Assembly (NCBI GenBank): GCA_007618135.1
Contig: PHFX01000153.1
Span: 1 to 64,000 of the forward strand
Reading direction: 5' to 3'
DNA: 64,000 bases
From: Candidatus Brocadia sp. WS118
GTDB taxonomy: Bacteria > Planctomycetota > Brocadiia > Brocadiales > Brocadiaceae
Part shown: piece by piece, positions 49,848 through 59,284 of the stretch
Numbering within the stretch: the stretch's first letter is position 1
Layout of the letters: each line of letters opens with the position of its first letter
The notes under the pieces: model-generated
Told to the model about the DNA's origin: nothing
Databases searched by the model: none
What the model saw: the letters and a program-made list of their open reading frames with translations, nothing else
Translations under genes and position numbers: made by a program

Positions 49848-51545
49848 TTAATTTACCGTTAACACGGGTAAATTTGCATAGACCCTGCAAATTGAGTCAG
49901 AGAGCTTGTCAGGATCGTGCCGGAGTAAATCTTGCTTTTCCCATAAGATACGCTTCTGGTGAAGGTCTTCAACCAAGTCGGCTTTTTTGACGTTAACGTT
50001 TAAATTATAAACGCCTTCATCCATTAAAACTACCTTGGCTCCTTCTTTTTGATACTTATCCAGGATATCTCTGCGGGGAATGTTATTGTTTACAATTACA
50101 TAATCCAAAGCGCCTTGTCCAAGATATTTTGTAATAGCATTAATATGATGCGATACCTTGTAAAGGTCGGTTTGGCCAGGTTGAGTGACAATATTGCAAA
50201 TATAAATCTTGGTCGCCTTGCTGTTTCGAATGGCATCTCTGATCCCCGGAACTAATAAGTTCGTTATAATGCTGGTATAAAGGCTGCCAGGACCGATCAC
50301 AATAATGTCGGCCCTTTGAATTTCTTCTATGGCTTCTGGAGGAGAAGCGGCATTTTTATCCTTCAAGAAGACGTCCTTAATCGGCGACTTGCCCACTGCA
50401 CGCACGTTAAATTCTTCTTCCACATAGGTTCCATCTTCCAGTTCTGCACAAATATGGGTATTGGCGAGCGTTGAAGGAAGCACTTTTCCCCGGATGTTTA
50501 ATATCTTGCTTGCTCTTTTAATGGCCAGTTCAAAACTCCCTGTTATGTCCGTTAATGCCGTCATTAATAAATTCCCAAGACTCATTCCTTCCAACGAACC
50601 TCTATCAAACCGGTATTGAAACAATTGGTACAATTCCTGTTCCTGTTCTTCCGTCTCTGAAAGTGCCACCAGGCAGTTTCTTGCATCTCCCGGCGGCGGT
50701 ATTCCAAATTCTTCTCTCAAAATACCCGAACTTCTCCCCGAATCAGTGACGGTTACGACAGCGGTAAGATGTTTGCTGTATGTCTTTGAACCCTCAAGCA
50801 TGATGGGAAGGCCGGTACCACCCCCGATAGCAACGATCTTAAGCTTATCGGGTGTCTTTCCCATATTGTTGAGTTGAAGAATGGTGGGAATCTGGAAAAT
50901 GCGTTTGATCTTATAGTCTGGTCTGTCACACTCATTCACAGAAGGCTCATTCTTAAATCTTCCATGCAACATCTGGATAGTGGTCATGCCGAGTGATTTG
51001 GCAATGCGCAATTCATCCCGTACCCTGTCGCCCACCATAACGACCTCTCCCGGGCTAACATTATGTCTTCTGAAAAGATTACCCATGCAATCTTCCATGA
51101 GAAGTCCAATCTCCTGATCGTTGATTACAATCTCATCAAAGAATGGTTTTAGTCCAAGGATTTGTATCTTTTTTTCCTGACGTTCATGAACACCAACGGT
51201 GAGCAGAAAAAGTTTATACCCTTTTTCCTTTAATTCTTTAAGAGTAGAAATGACGTACGGAAATAGCCGTATCTCAGAAACTTCACTACTGTTATATGCC
51301 TTATAGGCAATATTGACTAATTTATTATCTGCATGATATTTTTTCACAATTTCGTTAAACACAAGATGATACGCTCCATGTTTTTCCGTAAGGTCCTTTT
51401 GCATTTGATAGACGTCTTCTTCGGAACATGGGAGCCCGGCCTCCACCATTGCCCTGGCAGCTCGTCTCCTGGATGCGTCGATAAGTGAGCCTGTACAATC
51501 ATATAATGTGTCGTCCAGATCAAAGATCACTGCCTTTATTTTCAT
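49848..51545 (-). CDS. Fusion of HAD hydrolase and YvcK/CofD-like gluconeogenesis factor
   Basis: 565 residues from the ATG at 51545, which has GAGGG upstream. Residues 1-225 are a HAD phosphatase of the pyrimidine 5'-nucleotidase type: VIFDLDDTLYD (motif I), LLTVG (II), Lys in KKIQIL and VGDRVRDELRIAK (IV). Residues about 235-560 are YvcK: KIVAIGGGTGLPIMLEG, TVTDSGRSSGILREEFGIPPPGDARNCLVAL, GMSLGNLLM and DIIVIGPGSLYTSIITNLLVPGI. YvcK binds UDP-sugars and supports wall synthesis and gluconeogenic growth. The two halves are joined by one frame with a short linker. Both active sites look intact. Confidence 0.88.
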   Translation of the reverse strand: MKIKAVIFDLDDTLYDCTGSLIDASRRRAARAMVEAGLPCSEEDVYQMQKDLTEKHGAYHLVFNEIVKKYHADNKLVNIAYKAYNSSEVSEIRLFPYVISTLKELKEKGYKLFLLTVGVHERQEKKIQILGLKPFFDEIVINDQEIGLLMEDCMGNLFRRHNVSPGEVVMVGDRVRDELRIAKSLGMTTIQMLHGRFKNEPSVNECDRPDYKIKRIFQIPTILQLNNMGKTPDKLKIVAIGGGTGLPIMLEGSKTYSKHLTAVVTVTDSGRSSGILREEFGIPPPGDARNCLVALSETEEQEQELYQLFQYRFDRGSLEGMSLGNLLMTALTDITGSFELAIKRASKILNIRGKVLPSTLANTHICAELEDGTYVEEEFNVRAVGKSPIKDVFLKDKNAASPPEAIEEIQRADIIVIGPGSLYTSIITNLLVPGIRDAIRNSKATKIYICNIVTQPGQTDLYKVSHHINAITKYLGQGALDYVIVNNNIPRRDILDKYQKEGAKVVLMDEGVYNLNVNVKKADLVEDLHQKRILWEKQDLLRHDPDKLSDSICRVYANLPVLTVN

Positions 51546-51670
51546 ATACAATACCCTCAATTGAATAACTATTTTTTCTTGTTCATTTAACTTTAACGAA
51601 GCACAATATCAGGGATTGGAGAAATACACACCTTGGCCTTAGATAATGACGTCTTATAATATTACTCAAC

Positions 51671-51692
51671 AAACTTCTTTTTTAGGAAGTTT
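51671..51692. terminator. Hairpin with T-run
   Basis: AAACTTC and GAAGTTT form a 7-bp stem with a T-rich loop, followed by further T on the plus strand. It lies in the 232-bp gap between the nfi stop and the HAD-YvcK start and may separate these two leftward genes. Confidence 0.4.
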
Positions 51693-51777
51693 TTGCAACC
51701 CCCTTCGTCCCTTTATTAAGGTGTATCTGGTTGCGGCTTCGTTGCACTTTGGGATAATTAGCAAAAATAATACCGTG

Positions 51778-52461
51778 TCATTTTGTCTGTTCTTTCCTTA
51801 CCCTATTTACCAATACATGGGCTTGTCGCACCGGTTCCGGGATACGATATCCACTGCATGTCTTCAACACGATGCGGATTGCAAATGCCAAATTTACTTT
51901 GTGGCCAGGAGATACAAAGACAGGATTGGTATTTATTTTCGTCCTTAATACGGCCCCGACGACTTCATGCTTGTAAAAAAGTTTAGAAGATGCACCAACG
52001 ACATTTCTTACACCCCGAAATTCGCCCACCAGACGGCTTTTTGCACACCCAATCGCCCGCCTATCAAGAATAAGCCCCAAATGTGATGCTAAACCAAAAT
52101 GACGGGGATGGGCAATTCCCTGACCATCAAAGAGGATAACATCGGGATCGTTTTTTAGTTTTTTAAATGCCTTCAGCAATATAGGAGCCTCACGAAATGA
52201 AAGAAGGCCGGGAATATACGGGAATCTCACCCGGCCAATAGCCGTAGTTTCCTCTATCCTCTCTAACTGCTTACCGATTTTATATACAACGACACCTGCA
52301 AAGAAGCAATCACGATATTTGTCATAAGAAACATCGGCTCCTGCTACCGTACAGACTTTCCCTGCAACTCTTTTGAGAATGAGCCGGTCACTTAAAGTCT
52401 CCTGAACCTGAATAGCCTTTTTATAGGTGAGATGCCATGAATGCAACTGGTTGAATTTCAT
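51778..52461 (-). CDS. nfi: Endonuclease V (deoxyinosine 3'-endonuclease)
   Basis: 227 residues. VAGADVSYDKYRD supplies the first catalytic Asp, RFPYIPGLLSFREAP the PYIP wedge and Glu, DVILFDGQGIAHPRHFGLASHLG the second Asp, and AIGCAKSRLVGEF the substrate motif. It nicks DNA next to deaminated adenine (hypoxanthine). Normal length. It follows scpB by about 160 bp on the same strand. Confidence 0.94.
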   Translation of the reverse strand: MKFNQLHSWHLTYKKAIQVQETLSDRLILKRVAGKVCTVAGADVSYDKYRDCFFAGVVVYKIGKQLERIEETTAIGRVRFPYIPGLLSFREAPILLKAFKKLKNDPDVILFDGQGIAHPRHFGLASHLGLILDRRAIGCAKSRLVGEFRGVRNVVGASSKLFYKHEVVGAVLRTKINTNPVFVSPGHKVNLAFAIRIVLKTCSGYRIPEPVRQAHVLVNRVRKEQTK

Positions 52462-52620
52462 TCTTCTTTGTGCATTTTACCGGTATGTCAATTTCATGAA
52501 TGGAAAGACCCAGGTATGGTTAAAATAGGCTGCCTTTGTGTCTTGCTAAAGAACCACGGAAATCTTAGTGCTATTCTACCCAAGCCAAATCCTTGCCCCT
52601 TATAGCCTGCATCTCCGTTA

Positions 52621-53148
52621 TTAAGGCGCTTCCAATTCTTCAATCTTCGGAAGGTCTTTAATATCCTTCAACCCGAAATACTCAAGAAATTTTTTCGTCG
52701 TGCCATAAAGTAAAGGATGCCCTAATGATTCGTCCCTTCCCACAACCTTAACCAGATCTTTTTCCATAAGCAATCTGATGAGCTGGCCTGACTGAACGCC
52801 GCGAATAGACTCCAGATTTGCGCGTAATATGGGTTGTTTATAGGCAATGATTGCAAGCGTCTCCAGGGCTGCTTGTGAGAGTTTCGTTTCCCCGGATTTT
52901 TTCCGCAACTTTGCTATCCACTCATAATATTCAGGTTTGGTAAAGAATTGATAGCCACCGGCAACCTCTTCAATCTGGAACGACCTGCCATGCATATCAT
53001 AATCATTCTTCAACTGTGTAATAGCTTCCTGAATCTGAGAACCATCAACCCCTTCGATAATGTCAGTGAGTTTACGAAGGGAAATGGGTTCTTCGGCAGC
53101 AAATATCAAGGATTCAACGATGGGTTTAATTTCTTCAATTTTTTCCAT
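52621..53148 (-). CDS. scpB: Segregation and condensation protein ScpB
   Basis: 175 residues from the ATG at 53148. Two winged helices are present: EEIKPIVESLIFAAEEPISLRKLTDIIEG and SQAALETLAIIAYKQPILRANLESIRGVQSGQLIRLLMEKDLVKVVGRDESLGHPLLYGTTKKFLEYFGL, the latter highly diagnostic. ScpB works with ScpA and SMC in chromosome compaction; scpA is not in this window. It lies just downstream of rnfG (28 bp), in the place where rnfE would be expected. Confidence 0.93.
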   Translation of the reverse strand: MEKIEEIKPIVESLIFAAEEPISLRKLTDIIEGVDGSQIQEAITQLKNDYDMHGRSFQIEEVAGGYQFFTKPEYYEWIAKLRKKSGETKLSQAALETLAIIAYKQPILRANLESIRGVQSGQLIRLLMEKDLVKVVGRDESLGHPLLYGTTKKFLEYFGLKDIKDLPKIEELEAP

Positions 53149-53176
53149 AGACCACAAAACCGTTGCTCTTCGAAAC

Positions 53177-53905
53177 CTATTTAATTTCCCAGGCGGGAGA
53201 TTGAACGATATTTTTTATTTTCTGAATAGCGTCTTGCACGGCGTTGACCACCGCCTTTGTTGATATAGTAGCCCCGGTAATGGCCGTAATCTTTTCATCA
53301 TCTTTTACCTTCGCTACAATCAGCTGATTGCAGGTTTTCTGCTTAAATTGCTGTTGAAACCACGGTTGGTTTTTTTTCTCTTTTTTCAGTAATCCAAATT
53401 TTTTCATTCTTTCTGGTTGTCTGAACATTGGCAATTGCCATGCTTCTTCACTGTCCCAATCGATTGTTGTCAGCTCTCTGCCAAATATCACACTCCACAA
53501 TGTGGATGTACTTTCGACCTCAATCATTTTCGTGCCAAGCCCTGGAGTCTCGTTCTGGGCAAGGATATTAATGCCAATAATCTTTTCAAGGTAAGGGTCC
53601 ATTCCAACCATGACCTTAATCCTGCTTGAATATCCCTGAGCTTCTCCGCATGCTGCATAACCAATAAGTTGACCTCCCGCGTCCTGTCCTTTATAAACAC
53701 GATCCTGCTCGGATACCCCTGACGGAGTTACTTCGCTGGGAGAACCTTCCAGGCCAGGCAATACCACATACAACGCCTCGGCACGCACGGCTAACTCCTT
53801 CCTTTTAATCGTATCTTTTGTAAGCAGGAAAGTTGAGGATACGCCCAGGGATGCCAAAAGGGAAACGATCATCAGGGTGATGGTATACTGTGCCTTCTTT
53901 TGCAT
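53177..53905 (-). CDS. rnfG: Rnf electron transport complex subunit G
   Basis: 242 residues. The ATG at 53905 is chosen because rnfD ends just before it with AAAAAAGG as ribosome-binding site. A single membrane helix (YTITLMIVSLLASLGVSSTFLL) is followed by a periplasmic FMN-binding domain. The covalent-flavin motif ITGATISTKAVVNAV (S/TGATxxT) and ETPGLGTKM are present. It carries electrons between RnfC/D and the membrane partners. rnfE, A and B do not follow. Confidence 0.93.
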   Translation of the reverse strand: MQKKAQYTITLMIVSLLASLGVSSTFLLTKDTIKRKELAVRAEALYVVLPGLEGSPSEVTPSGVSEQDRVYKGQDAGGQLIGYAACGEAQGYSSRIKVMVGMDPYLEKIIGINILAQNETPGLGTKMIEVESTSTLWSVIFGRELTTIDWDSEEAWQLPMFRQPERMKKFGLLKKEKKNQPWFQQQFKQKTCNQLIVAKVKDDEKITAITGATISTKAVVNAVQDAIQKIKNIVQSPAWEIK

Positions 53906-53906
53906 A

Positions 53907-54938
53907 TTAACCTTTTTTTGCCCTGGCTCCGTAAAGCTTCGGTTTTGTATACCGGTCAATGAGGGGGGTTGCCGTGTTCATAAGCAATATGGAATAACAT
54001 ACCCCTTCCGGATAACCGGAATAAAACCGAATCAGTGCCGTAAGAACGCCTGTACCAACTGCAAAGATGATAAGCCCTCGCTTTGTCAATGGAGATGTAA
54101 CCATATCGGTGGCCATAAAAAATGCACCCAGGAACAATCCCCCCGAAAAGATATGATACAAGGGGTTATTGGCCCAGGGGGTTACCATCCGCGGAGGTAA
54201 AACGATGACCATAACAAACACGGTTCCAATATAGAAAGCAGGAACGTACCACTTGATGTAACGTTTATAAATCAGATAAGCGCCACCCAGCAATAAAGCA
54301 ATCACTGAGGTCTCTCCTACACAACCGGGAACATTTCCCATAAATAATTGGGTAAGGTAATAGGTTTCAGCACCTGCTTCTTTTGCCAGCGGTGTCGCCC
54401 GCGTAACGGCATCCACCAGTTTACCTTCAGGATCGACCTTCGTAATACTGTGAACGAGATTTCCAATGCCGTGCTGCAGGATGCGCCAATCCGAGTTGAT
54501 TACGGCTGGATATGCCACCTGCAGGAACGCCCGTGCTGCCAGAGCAGGATTCCAGATATTGTTTCCCAAACCACCAAAGGAGTGCTTTACAATGGCAATG
54601 GCAAAAAATGACCCAACCACGGGAATATACCACGGCACACTCGGCGGCAACGTGTATGCCAGCAAGATACCCATTACAACCGCACTACCATCTTTTATGG
54701 TACTCAGAACCGGTTGTTTCCGTAGTAACAAGATGAATGCCTCGGTACCGACAGACGCTATGCAACAGAGAAAAATAACAGAAAGGCAATAATATCCAAA
54801 GATAAAAGCCCCTGCAATCCCTGCCGGAATCAACGAAAGCACCACGGTCCACATAATGCGTGGAATATTTTCCCCATCATAGATATGAGGGGAAGCGCTC
54901 ATAATTAAATTGTGACGATTTTCAGTTTGGTTTGACAC
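53907..54938 (-). CDS. rnfD: Rnf electron transport complex subunit D
   Basis: 343 residues, about nine membrane helices. SASPHIYDGENIPRIMWTVVLSLIPA is the usual opening, FGGLGNNIWNPALAARAFLQVAYP is strongly conserved, and DAVTRATPLA carries the Thr that holds FMN. It forms the ion-translocating membrane core with other Rnf subunits. Between rnfC and rnfG in normal order. Confidence 0.94.
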   Translation of the reverse strand: MSNQTENRHNLIMSASPHIYDGENIPRIMWTVVLSLIPAGIAGAFIFGYYCLSVIFLCCIASVGTEAFILLLRKQPVLSTIKDGSAVVMGILLAYTLPPSVPWYIPVVGSFFAIAIVKHSFGGLGNNIWNPALAARAFLQVAYPAVINSDWRILQHGIGNLVHSITKVDPEGKLVDAVTRATPLAKEAGAETYYLTQLFMGNVPGCVGETSVIALLLGGAYLIYKRYIKWYVPAFYIGTVFVMVIVLPPRMVTPWANNPLYHIFSGGLFLGAFFMATDMVTSPLTKRGLIIFAVGTGVLTALIRFYSGYPEGVCYSILLMNTATPLIDRYTKPKLYGARAKKG

Positions 54939-54969
54939 AAAAGTTATTTATATCTGCAAGGATTCCTCG

Positions 54970-56310
54970 TTATCCTTTCGTCTTGCGTTTGGCAATCTCA
55001 CTTTTTGCAAATTTGATGAGATGCACAATAGGTCTCTTCGCCGGACACACATAACTGCAACAACCACATTCCTTACATTCCATAACATTATTGTCGAGCG
55101 CCAGATCAAAATCTTTCGCTTCGCATACGATGCTTAACTCGCTGGGATTCAGTCCATAAGGACAGCTATCGACACAACGCCCGCACCGGATACATGCGTG
55201 GGACTCCCATCTTTGCGCATCGCGCAACACCAGAATACCGCCCGTCCCTTTGATAGTAACGGCGGTATCAATACTTCCTTGTGCTATACCCATCATAGGA
55301 CCGCCAAAGATAATCTTGTTGACGTCCGCGGTAAGCTTTGCCTCTTCCAGTAATTGTCTGACCGGTGTCCCCAGACGCACTAAAAAATTTTGCGGATTTT
55401 CCACACCATTTCCTGTAACCGTGACGATCCTTTCAATCAATGGCCTTTTAAATCTTACCGCTTCATACACGGCAAAAGCCGTCCCCACATTGACCACAAT
55501 CACTCCCACTTCTAAAGGCAATTGTGTTGGTTTAAATTCCCGGTTCAATAATGCCTTGATAAGTTGATGTTCTGCCCCTTGCGGATACTTTACCTCCATA
55601 AGGTCTACTTTTATAGCAGGGTCCTTTGATACAATATCCTTGAAAATGGTATAAACATCCCTTTTGTTCTCCTCAATGCCAATATGCGCCTTCTTACAGC
55701 CAATGCATCTCATCATCAGCTTCAAACCCTGTATTATCTCATTGGGTTTATCGAGCATAAGCCGGTAATCACAGGTAAGATAGGGTTCACATTCTGCACC
55801 GTTCATGACTACCGTATCAATTGTCTTATCTTTAGGCGGAGTGAGTTTTACATGCGTGGGAAAGGTAGCGCCTCCCAGACCCACAATACCGGCGGATTGG
55901 ATGCAATGCCTGATCTCTTCGGGAGAGAGATGATCGACATCCGAAGCCACGTCCAAGTCTTCCATCCACGCATCTTCCCCGGAATTCTCAATAACAACCG
56001 CAGGACACTTTACACCTGTAACAGGATGTGGCCATGGCGCAACGTCGACAACTTTACCTGAAACAGAAGCATGCACATTGGCAGAAATGAAACCTTGCGC
56101 ATCGCCAACCAATTGTCCTTTTTTGACAACATCTCCTTTTTTGACCATCGGCTTGGCCGGGGCGCCGATGTGCTGGCCCATAAGCAAATACACCGTCTTG
56201 GGAAGTGGCGCAGCGGTCTTCTGCTTGCCCAGGGTAAGGATTTTTCCATCCTCTGCCGGATGAATGCCACCGAGAAAAGTTTTTAATGGTGCTTTAACAC
56301 GTGTCATCAT
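54970..56310 (-). CDS. rnfC: Rnf electron transport complex subunit C
   Basis: 446 residues. The N-terminal barrel-sandwich part (HIGAPAKPMVKKGDVVKKGQLVG) is followed by an NADH/FMN-binding SLBB-like region (GLGGATFPTHVKL, NGAECEPYLTCDYRLML) and two 4Fe-4S motifs, CIRCGRCVDSCPYG and CKECGCCSYVCPAKRP. It is the soluble NADH- or ferredoxin-side subunit. It starts 4 bp after the aminotransferase stop, so transcription probably continues from that gene. Confidence 0.95.
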   Translation of the reverse strand: MMTRVKAPLKTFLGGIHPAEDGKILTLGKQKTAAPLPKTVYLLMGQHIGAPAKPMVKKGDVVKKGQLVGDAQGFISANVHASVSGKVVDVAPWPHPVTGVKCPAVVIENSGEDAWMEDLDVASDVDHLSPEEIRHCIQSAGIVGLGGATFPTHVKLTPPKDKTIDTVVMNGAECEPYLTCDYRLMLDKPNEIIQGLKLMMRCIGCKKAHIGIEENKRDVYTIFKDIVSKDPAIKVDLMEVKYPQGAEHQLIKALLNREFKPTQLPLEVGVIVVNVGTAFAVYEAVRFKRPLIERIVTVTGNGVENPQNFLVRLGTPVRQLLEEAKLTADVNKIIFGGPMMGIAQGSIDTAVTIKGTGGILVLRDAQRWESHACIRCGRCVDSCPYGLNPSELSIVCEAKDFDLALDNNVMECKECGCCSYVCPAKRPIVHLIKFAKSEIAKRKTKG

Positions 56311-56314
56311 AAAA

Positions 56315-57511
56315 TCAAGGCTTATCTCTCAGGGCACGATCAATCTGACGGACAGCTTGTTTGAGACGCAGTTCGTTTTCTACAATTGCCAGCCTCAAAT
56401 ACCCCTCGCCGTGCTCTCCAAAGGCTGCTCCCGGGGCAACAGACACTTCGGCATCATTCATGAGTTTATAGGCAAAGTCCACCGAACCCATCGATCGCCA
56501 TTTTTCGGGAATGGGCGCCCATACGAACATCGATGCCTTTGGTTTTTTGACATTCCAACCGATGCGGTTCAGGCCATCACACAGCACATCCCTTCTGTTC
56601 TGATAAATCTGGGCCTGTTCCCTGGTATATTTATTACATTCCCGGAGTGCAATGATTGAGGCTATCTGCACGGGTTGAAAAATACCGTAATCATAATATC
56701 CCTTCACCTTCGCCAGGGTGCTTACAATCTCTTTGTTCCCAACGCAAAAGCCTAGTCTCCATCCGGCCATGTTAAAAGATTTGGACATGGTATTAAACTC
56801 CACCCCCACTTCTTTGGCGCCTTTTATCTGTAAAAAGCTGGGCGGCTTATACCCATCAAACGCAATTCCACAGTAAGCGAAATCATGGACGATAATAATA
56901 TTATGCTTCCTGGCAAACGGTACAATCTCCTCAAAGAAACTCATTTCAACCGTTATAGCGGTAGGATTGTGCGGAAAATTCAAAATGATAATCTTGGGGA
57001 GGGGATTCAGATTTTTGGTTATCTCGATAAGGTTTGGCAAAAACTTCTCATCGTCTGTAAGCGGCACACTCACTACCGTACCGCCGGCAAGATTTACTGC
57101 ATGGATGTGAATGGGAAAGGCTGGATTGGGAACTACAACGGTATCCCCGGTTTCCAGCAACCCTAAACAGAGGTGAGATATCCCTTCCTTCGAACCAATG
57201 GTGCAAACCACTTCTTCAGGATCAAGGGTCACCGCAAATTGCTTTTCATAATATTTCGCAACCTCACGCCTGAGATTAAATATGCCATTGGCTGAAACTG
57301 TGTATCTGTGGTTCCTCGGATCCTGTACAGCCTCACACAACTTTTGAATAACCGGCTGGGGTGTCGGGTCATTCGGATTCCCCATACCAAGGTCAATCAC
57401 ATCAATATTGTTTCTTCGTTTTTCATACTTTAATGCGTTTAATCGCCCAAACAGGTACGGTGGCAACTGTTTTACCCTTTGGGCGACATTGATAACAAAC
57501 TCTTCAGGCAT
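56315..57511 (-). CDS. Class I/II aminotransferase (AlaC/DapL-like)
   Basis: 398 residues, PLP enzyme. DLGMGNPNDPTPQPVI, GSKEGISHLCLGLLETGDTVVVPNPAFP, LNFPHNPTAI, VHDFAYCGIAFDG and the PLP-Lys motif TMSKSFNMAGWRLGFCVGN are intact, ending with GAAFGEHGEGYLRLA. The pattern fits AlaC-type glutamate-pyruvate aminotransferases and LL-diaminopimelate aminotransferases; these cannot be separated by eye. A DapL role would fit the DAP-type murE of this window, but that is inference. Upstream of rnfC with a 4-bp gap. Confidence 0.85.
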   Translation of the reverse strand: MPEEFVINVAQRVKQLPPYLFGRLNALKYEKRRNNIDVIDLGMGNPNDPTPQPVIQKLCEAVQDPRNHRYTVSANGIFNLRREVAKYYEKQFAVTLDPEEVVCTIGSKEGISHLCLGLLETGDTVVVPNPAFPIHIHAVNLAGGTVVSVPLTDDEKFLPNLIEITKNLNPLPKIIILNFPHNPTAITVEMSFFEEIVPFARKHNIIIVHDFAYCGIAFDGYKPPSFLQIKGAKEVGVEFNTMSKSFNMAGWRLGFCVGNKEIVSTLAKVKGYYDYGIFQPVQIASIIALRECNKYTREQAQIYQNRRDVLCDGLNRIGWNVKKPKASMFVWAPIPEKWRSMGSVDFAYKLMNDAEVSVAPGAAFGEHGEGYLRLAIVENELRLKQAVRQIDRALRDKP

Positions 57512-57605
57512 GGTATTTTTTCTATTCTAGAGGATTAAATAATATCATTTGTAAAAGAGCCTTTGGGATTATCAGGTTATTACATGGAAAAAAACGTTTG
57601 AAAAG

Positions 57606-58562
57606 CTAATCTTTCCCCAAATTTTTAACAATCGAGGCGCTTTCTACCAAACTAATCAGCCAAGGGCCTATTCTCTCTTTGTACTGTTGATTTCTGACGA
57701 TCTTTTCCAGTTCTCCCCTGACAGACTTGAAGCTCTTACTACTCGGCGGCTTTCTGTCAGTAATTTTAATGATATGGTAGCCATAGTCTGTTTTAATAAT
57801 GTCACTGAGCTCGCCGACCTTTAAATGCGCTACTTCTGCACCCATACCGTCCTTTGGACTGAAAGGTTGCATCTTTCCCCCCTTGGCGGCAGAGTTACGG
57901 TCGGCAGATTCATTTTTTGCAAGGGTGGCAAAATCTGCGCCTGCTTGCAATTTTTTGAGCGTATCTTCAGCCGCGCTGCGGGTTCTGAATACGATCTGAC
58001 TCGCTTCAATCTTTTCACCGTACTGCTGATCGTATGCCTTTTTCAAATCTTCGTCGGTGATAGTAATGGTCTTTTCCATAAGACGATCAGCAAGCAGTTC
58101 AACCTCTGCCTGTTTTTTCATCCTTTTTGACATTTTCTCTTCTAATTGCGCAAGACTGGTACCGGCCTTGACTAATTCTTTTTCAAGGTCTGCCCGGTCT
58201 TTTATCTGATACGTGCGTAACAAACCATTAATTTCATTGTCGATAAGGGTTTTTAATTTCTTCTCCAATTCCGTGTCTGTGACCTTGATTCCCTCTTTTT
58301 CCGCTGCCTGACAAATCAATGTTCTGCGGATAAGCACATCCAATGCGTCATCTCCGTAAGTATCGATTAACAAGTTATAAAGCTCTTGCTTTGTAATCTT
58401 TTGACCATTTACCGTCGCCACAATGTTTGCATCCGTAATAACCTGTGGCTCGCTCTTTGAGGATTTGGTAGTATTCGGTGCAGCACCAATGATTGTCTGG
58501 CTAAAAAACATACCTACAGAAAGTATCAGGGAAAAAAGGGGAACTATCACAGGGCTCTTCAT
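57606..58562 (-). CDS. Parvulin-type peptidyl-prolyl isomerase (SurA/PrsA-like)
   Basis: 318 residues. Signal peptide at 1-27 (VPLFSLILSVGMFFSQTIIGAAP), SurA-like N-domain (VNGQKITKQELYNLLIDTYGDDALDVLIRRTLI), and a parvulin domain at about 190-285 (IEASQIVFRTRSAAEDTLKKLQAGADFATLAKNES to VGELSDIIKTDYGYHIIKI). It folds exported proteins in the periplasm. A single transcription unit upstream of the aminotransferase. Length normal for single-parvulin foldases. Confidence 0.92.
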   Translation of the reverse strand: MKSPVIVPLFSLILSVGMFFSQTIIGAAPNTTKSSKSEPQVITDANIVATVNGQKITKQELYNLLIDTYGDDALDVLIRRTLICQAAEKEGIKVTDTELEKKLKTLIDNEINGLLRTYQIKDRADLEKELVKAGTSLAQLEEKMSKRMKKQAEVELLADRLMEKTITITDEDLKKAYDQQYGEKIEASQIVFRTRSAAEDTLKKLQAGADFATLAKNESADRNSAAKGGKMQPFSPKDGMGAEVAHLKVGELSDIIKTDYGYHIIKITDRKPPSSKSFKSVRGELEKIVRNQQYKERIGPWLISLVESASIVKNLGKD

Positions 58563-58687
58563 AAGAGTAAAAATTCCATAAAAAGGGGTATCATCAATAA
58601 AAAAATGTATAAAATTGATTTTGGATTATATCACAGTTAAAATTACAGTGTCAATGTTTTTTGATCTGATAGAATGGGGAATATCAC

Positions 58688-59284
58688 ATGACGGCAATTA
58701 TTCTGGCGGGTGGGAAAAGCCAAAGGATGGGGTTTAATAAAGCCTTTCTTCAGTGCGGCGACAAAACGTTCATCGAACACCAAATTGACCGGCTGAAAAG
58801 AATCTTTTCTGAAATCATTATTTCTGCCAATGATGCTGACATCTATGCCCGTTTGAACTTGCCGGTCGTGTCCGATATCATGCCGGGAAAAGGTCCTCTC
58901 GGTGGTATCTGTGCAGGATTAATACGCTCTGCAAGCCACCATGCCTTTGTGGTTGCCTGTGATATGCCCTTTGTGTATGAAAACGTAATTCTCTACCTTA
59001 AGGAACAGATTGATGATTATGATGTCGTTGTGCCACAGACAAGTCGCGGGCTGGAACCTCTCCATGCCTTTTATTCCAAGAATTGCATTCAGCCGATCCA
59101 TCGCTGCCTTAACGAAGGGAAATTGCGAATCATCGATTTTTTTGCAGAAGTAAAGGTAAGGATAGTTTATGAGCAGGAATTGCAAGGACTCGACGGTTCC
59201 ACACAATCCCTTGCTAACCTGAATACTCCCGAAGAATACAGGAAATACTTCAATACTGTGATATCCGACAAAAGAAAACCATGA
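58688..59284 (+). CDS. mobA: Molybdenum cofactor guanylyltransferase MobA
   Basis: 198 residues. ILAGGKSQRMGFNKAFL is the nucleotide loop, SDIMPGKGPLGGICAGL the second motif, and VACDMPFV the Mg-binding Asp. It attaches GMP to molybdopterin to make MGD for oxidoreductases of the DMSO-reductase family. The reading frame overlaps hutI by 4 bp (ATGA), an unusual partner. Confidence 0.93.
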   Translation: MTAIILAGGKSQRMGFNKAFLQCGDKTFIEHQIDRLKRIFSEIIISANDADIYARLNLPVVSDIMPGKGPLGGICAGLIRSASHHAFVVACDMPFVYENVILYLKEQIDDYDVVVPQTSRGLEPLHAFYSKNCIQPIHRCLNEGKLRIIDFFAEVKVRIVYEQELQGLDGSTQSLANLNTPEEYRKYFNTVISDKRKP

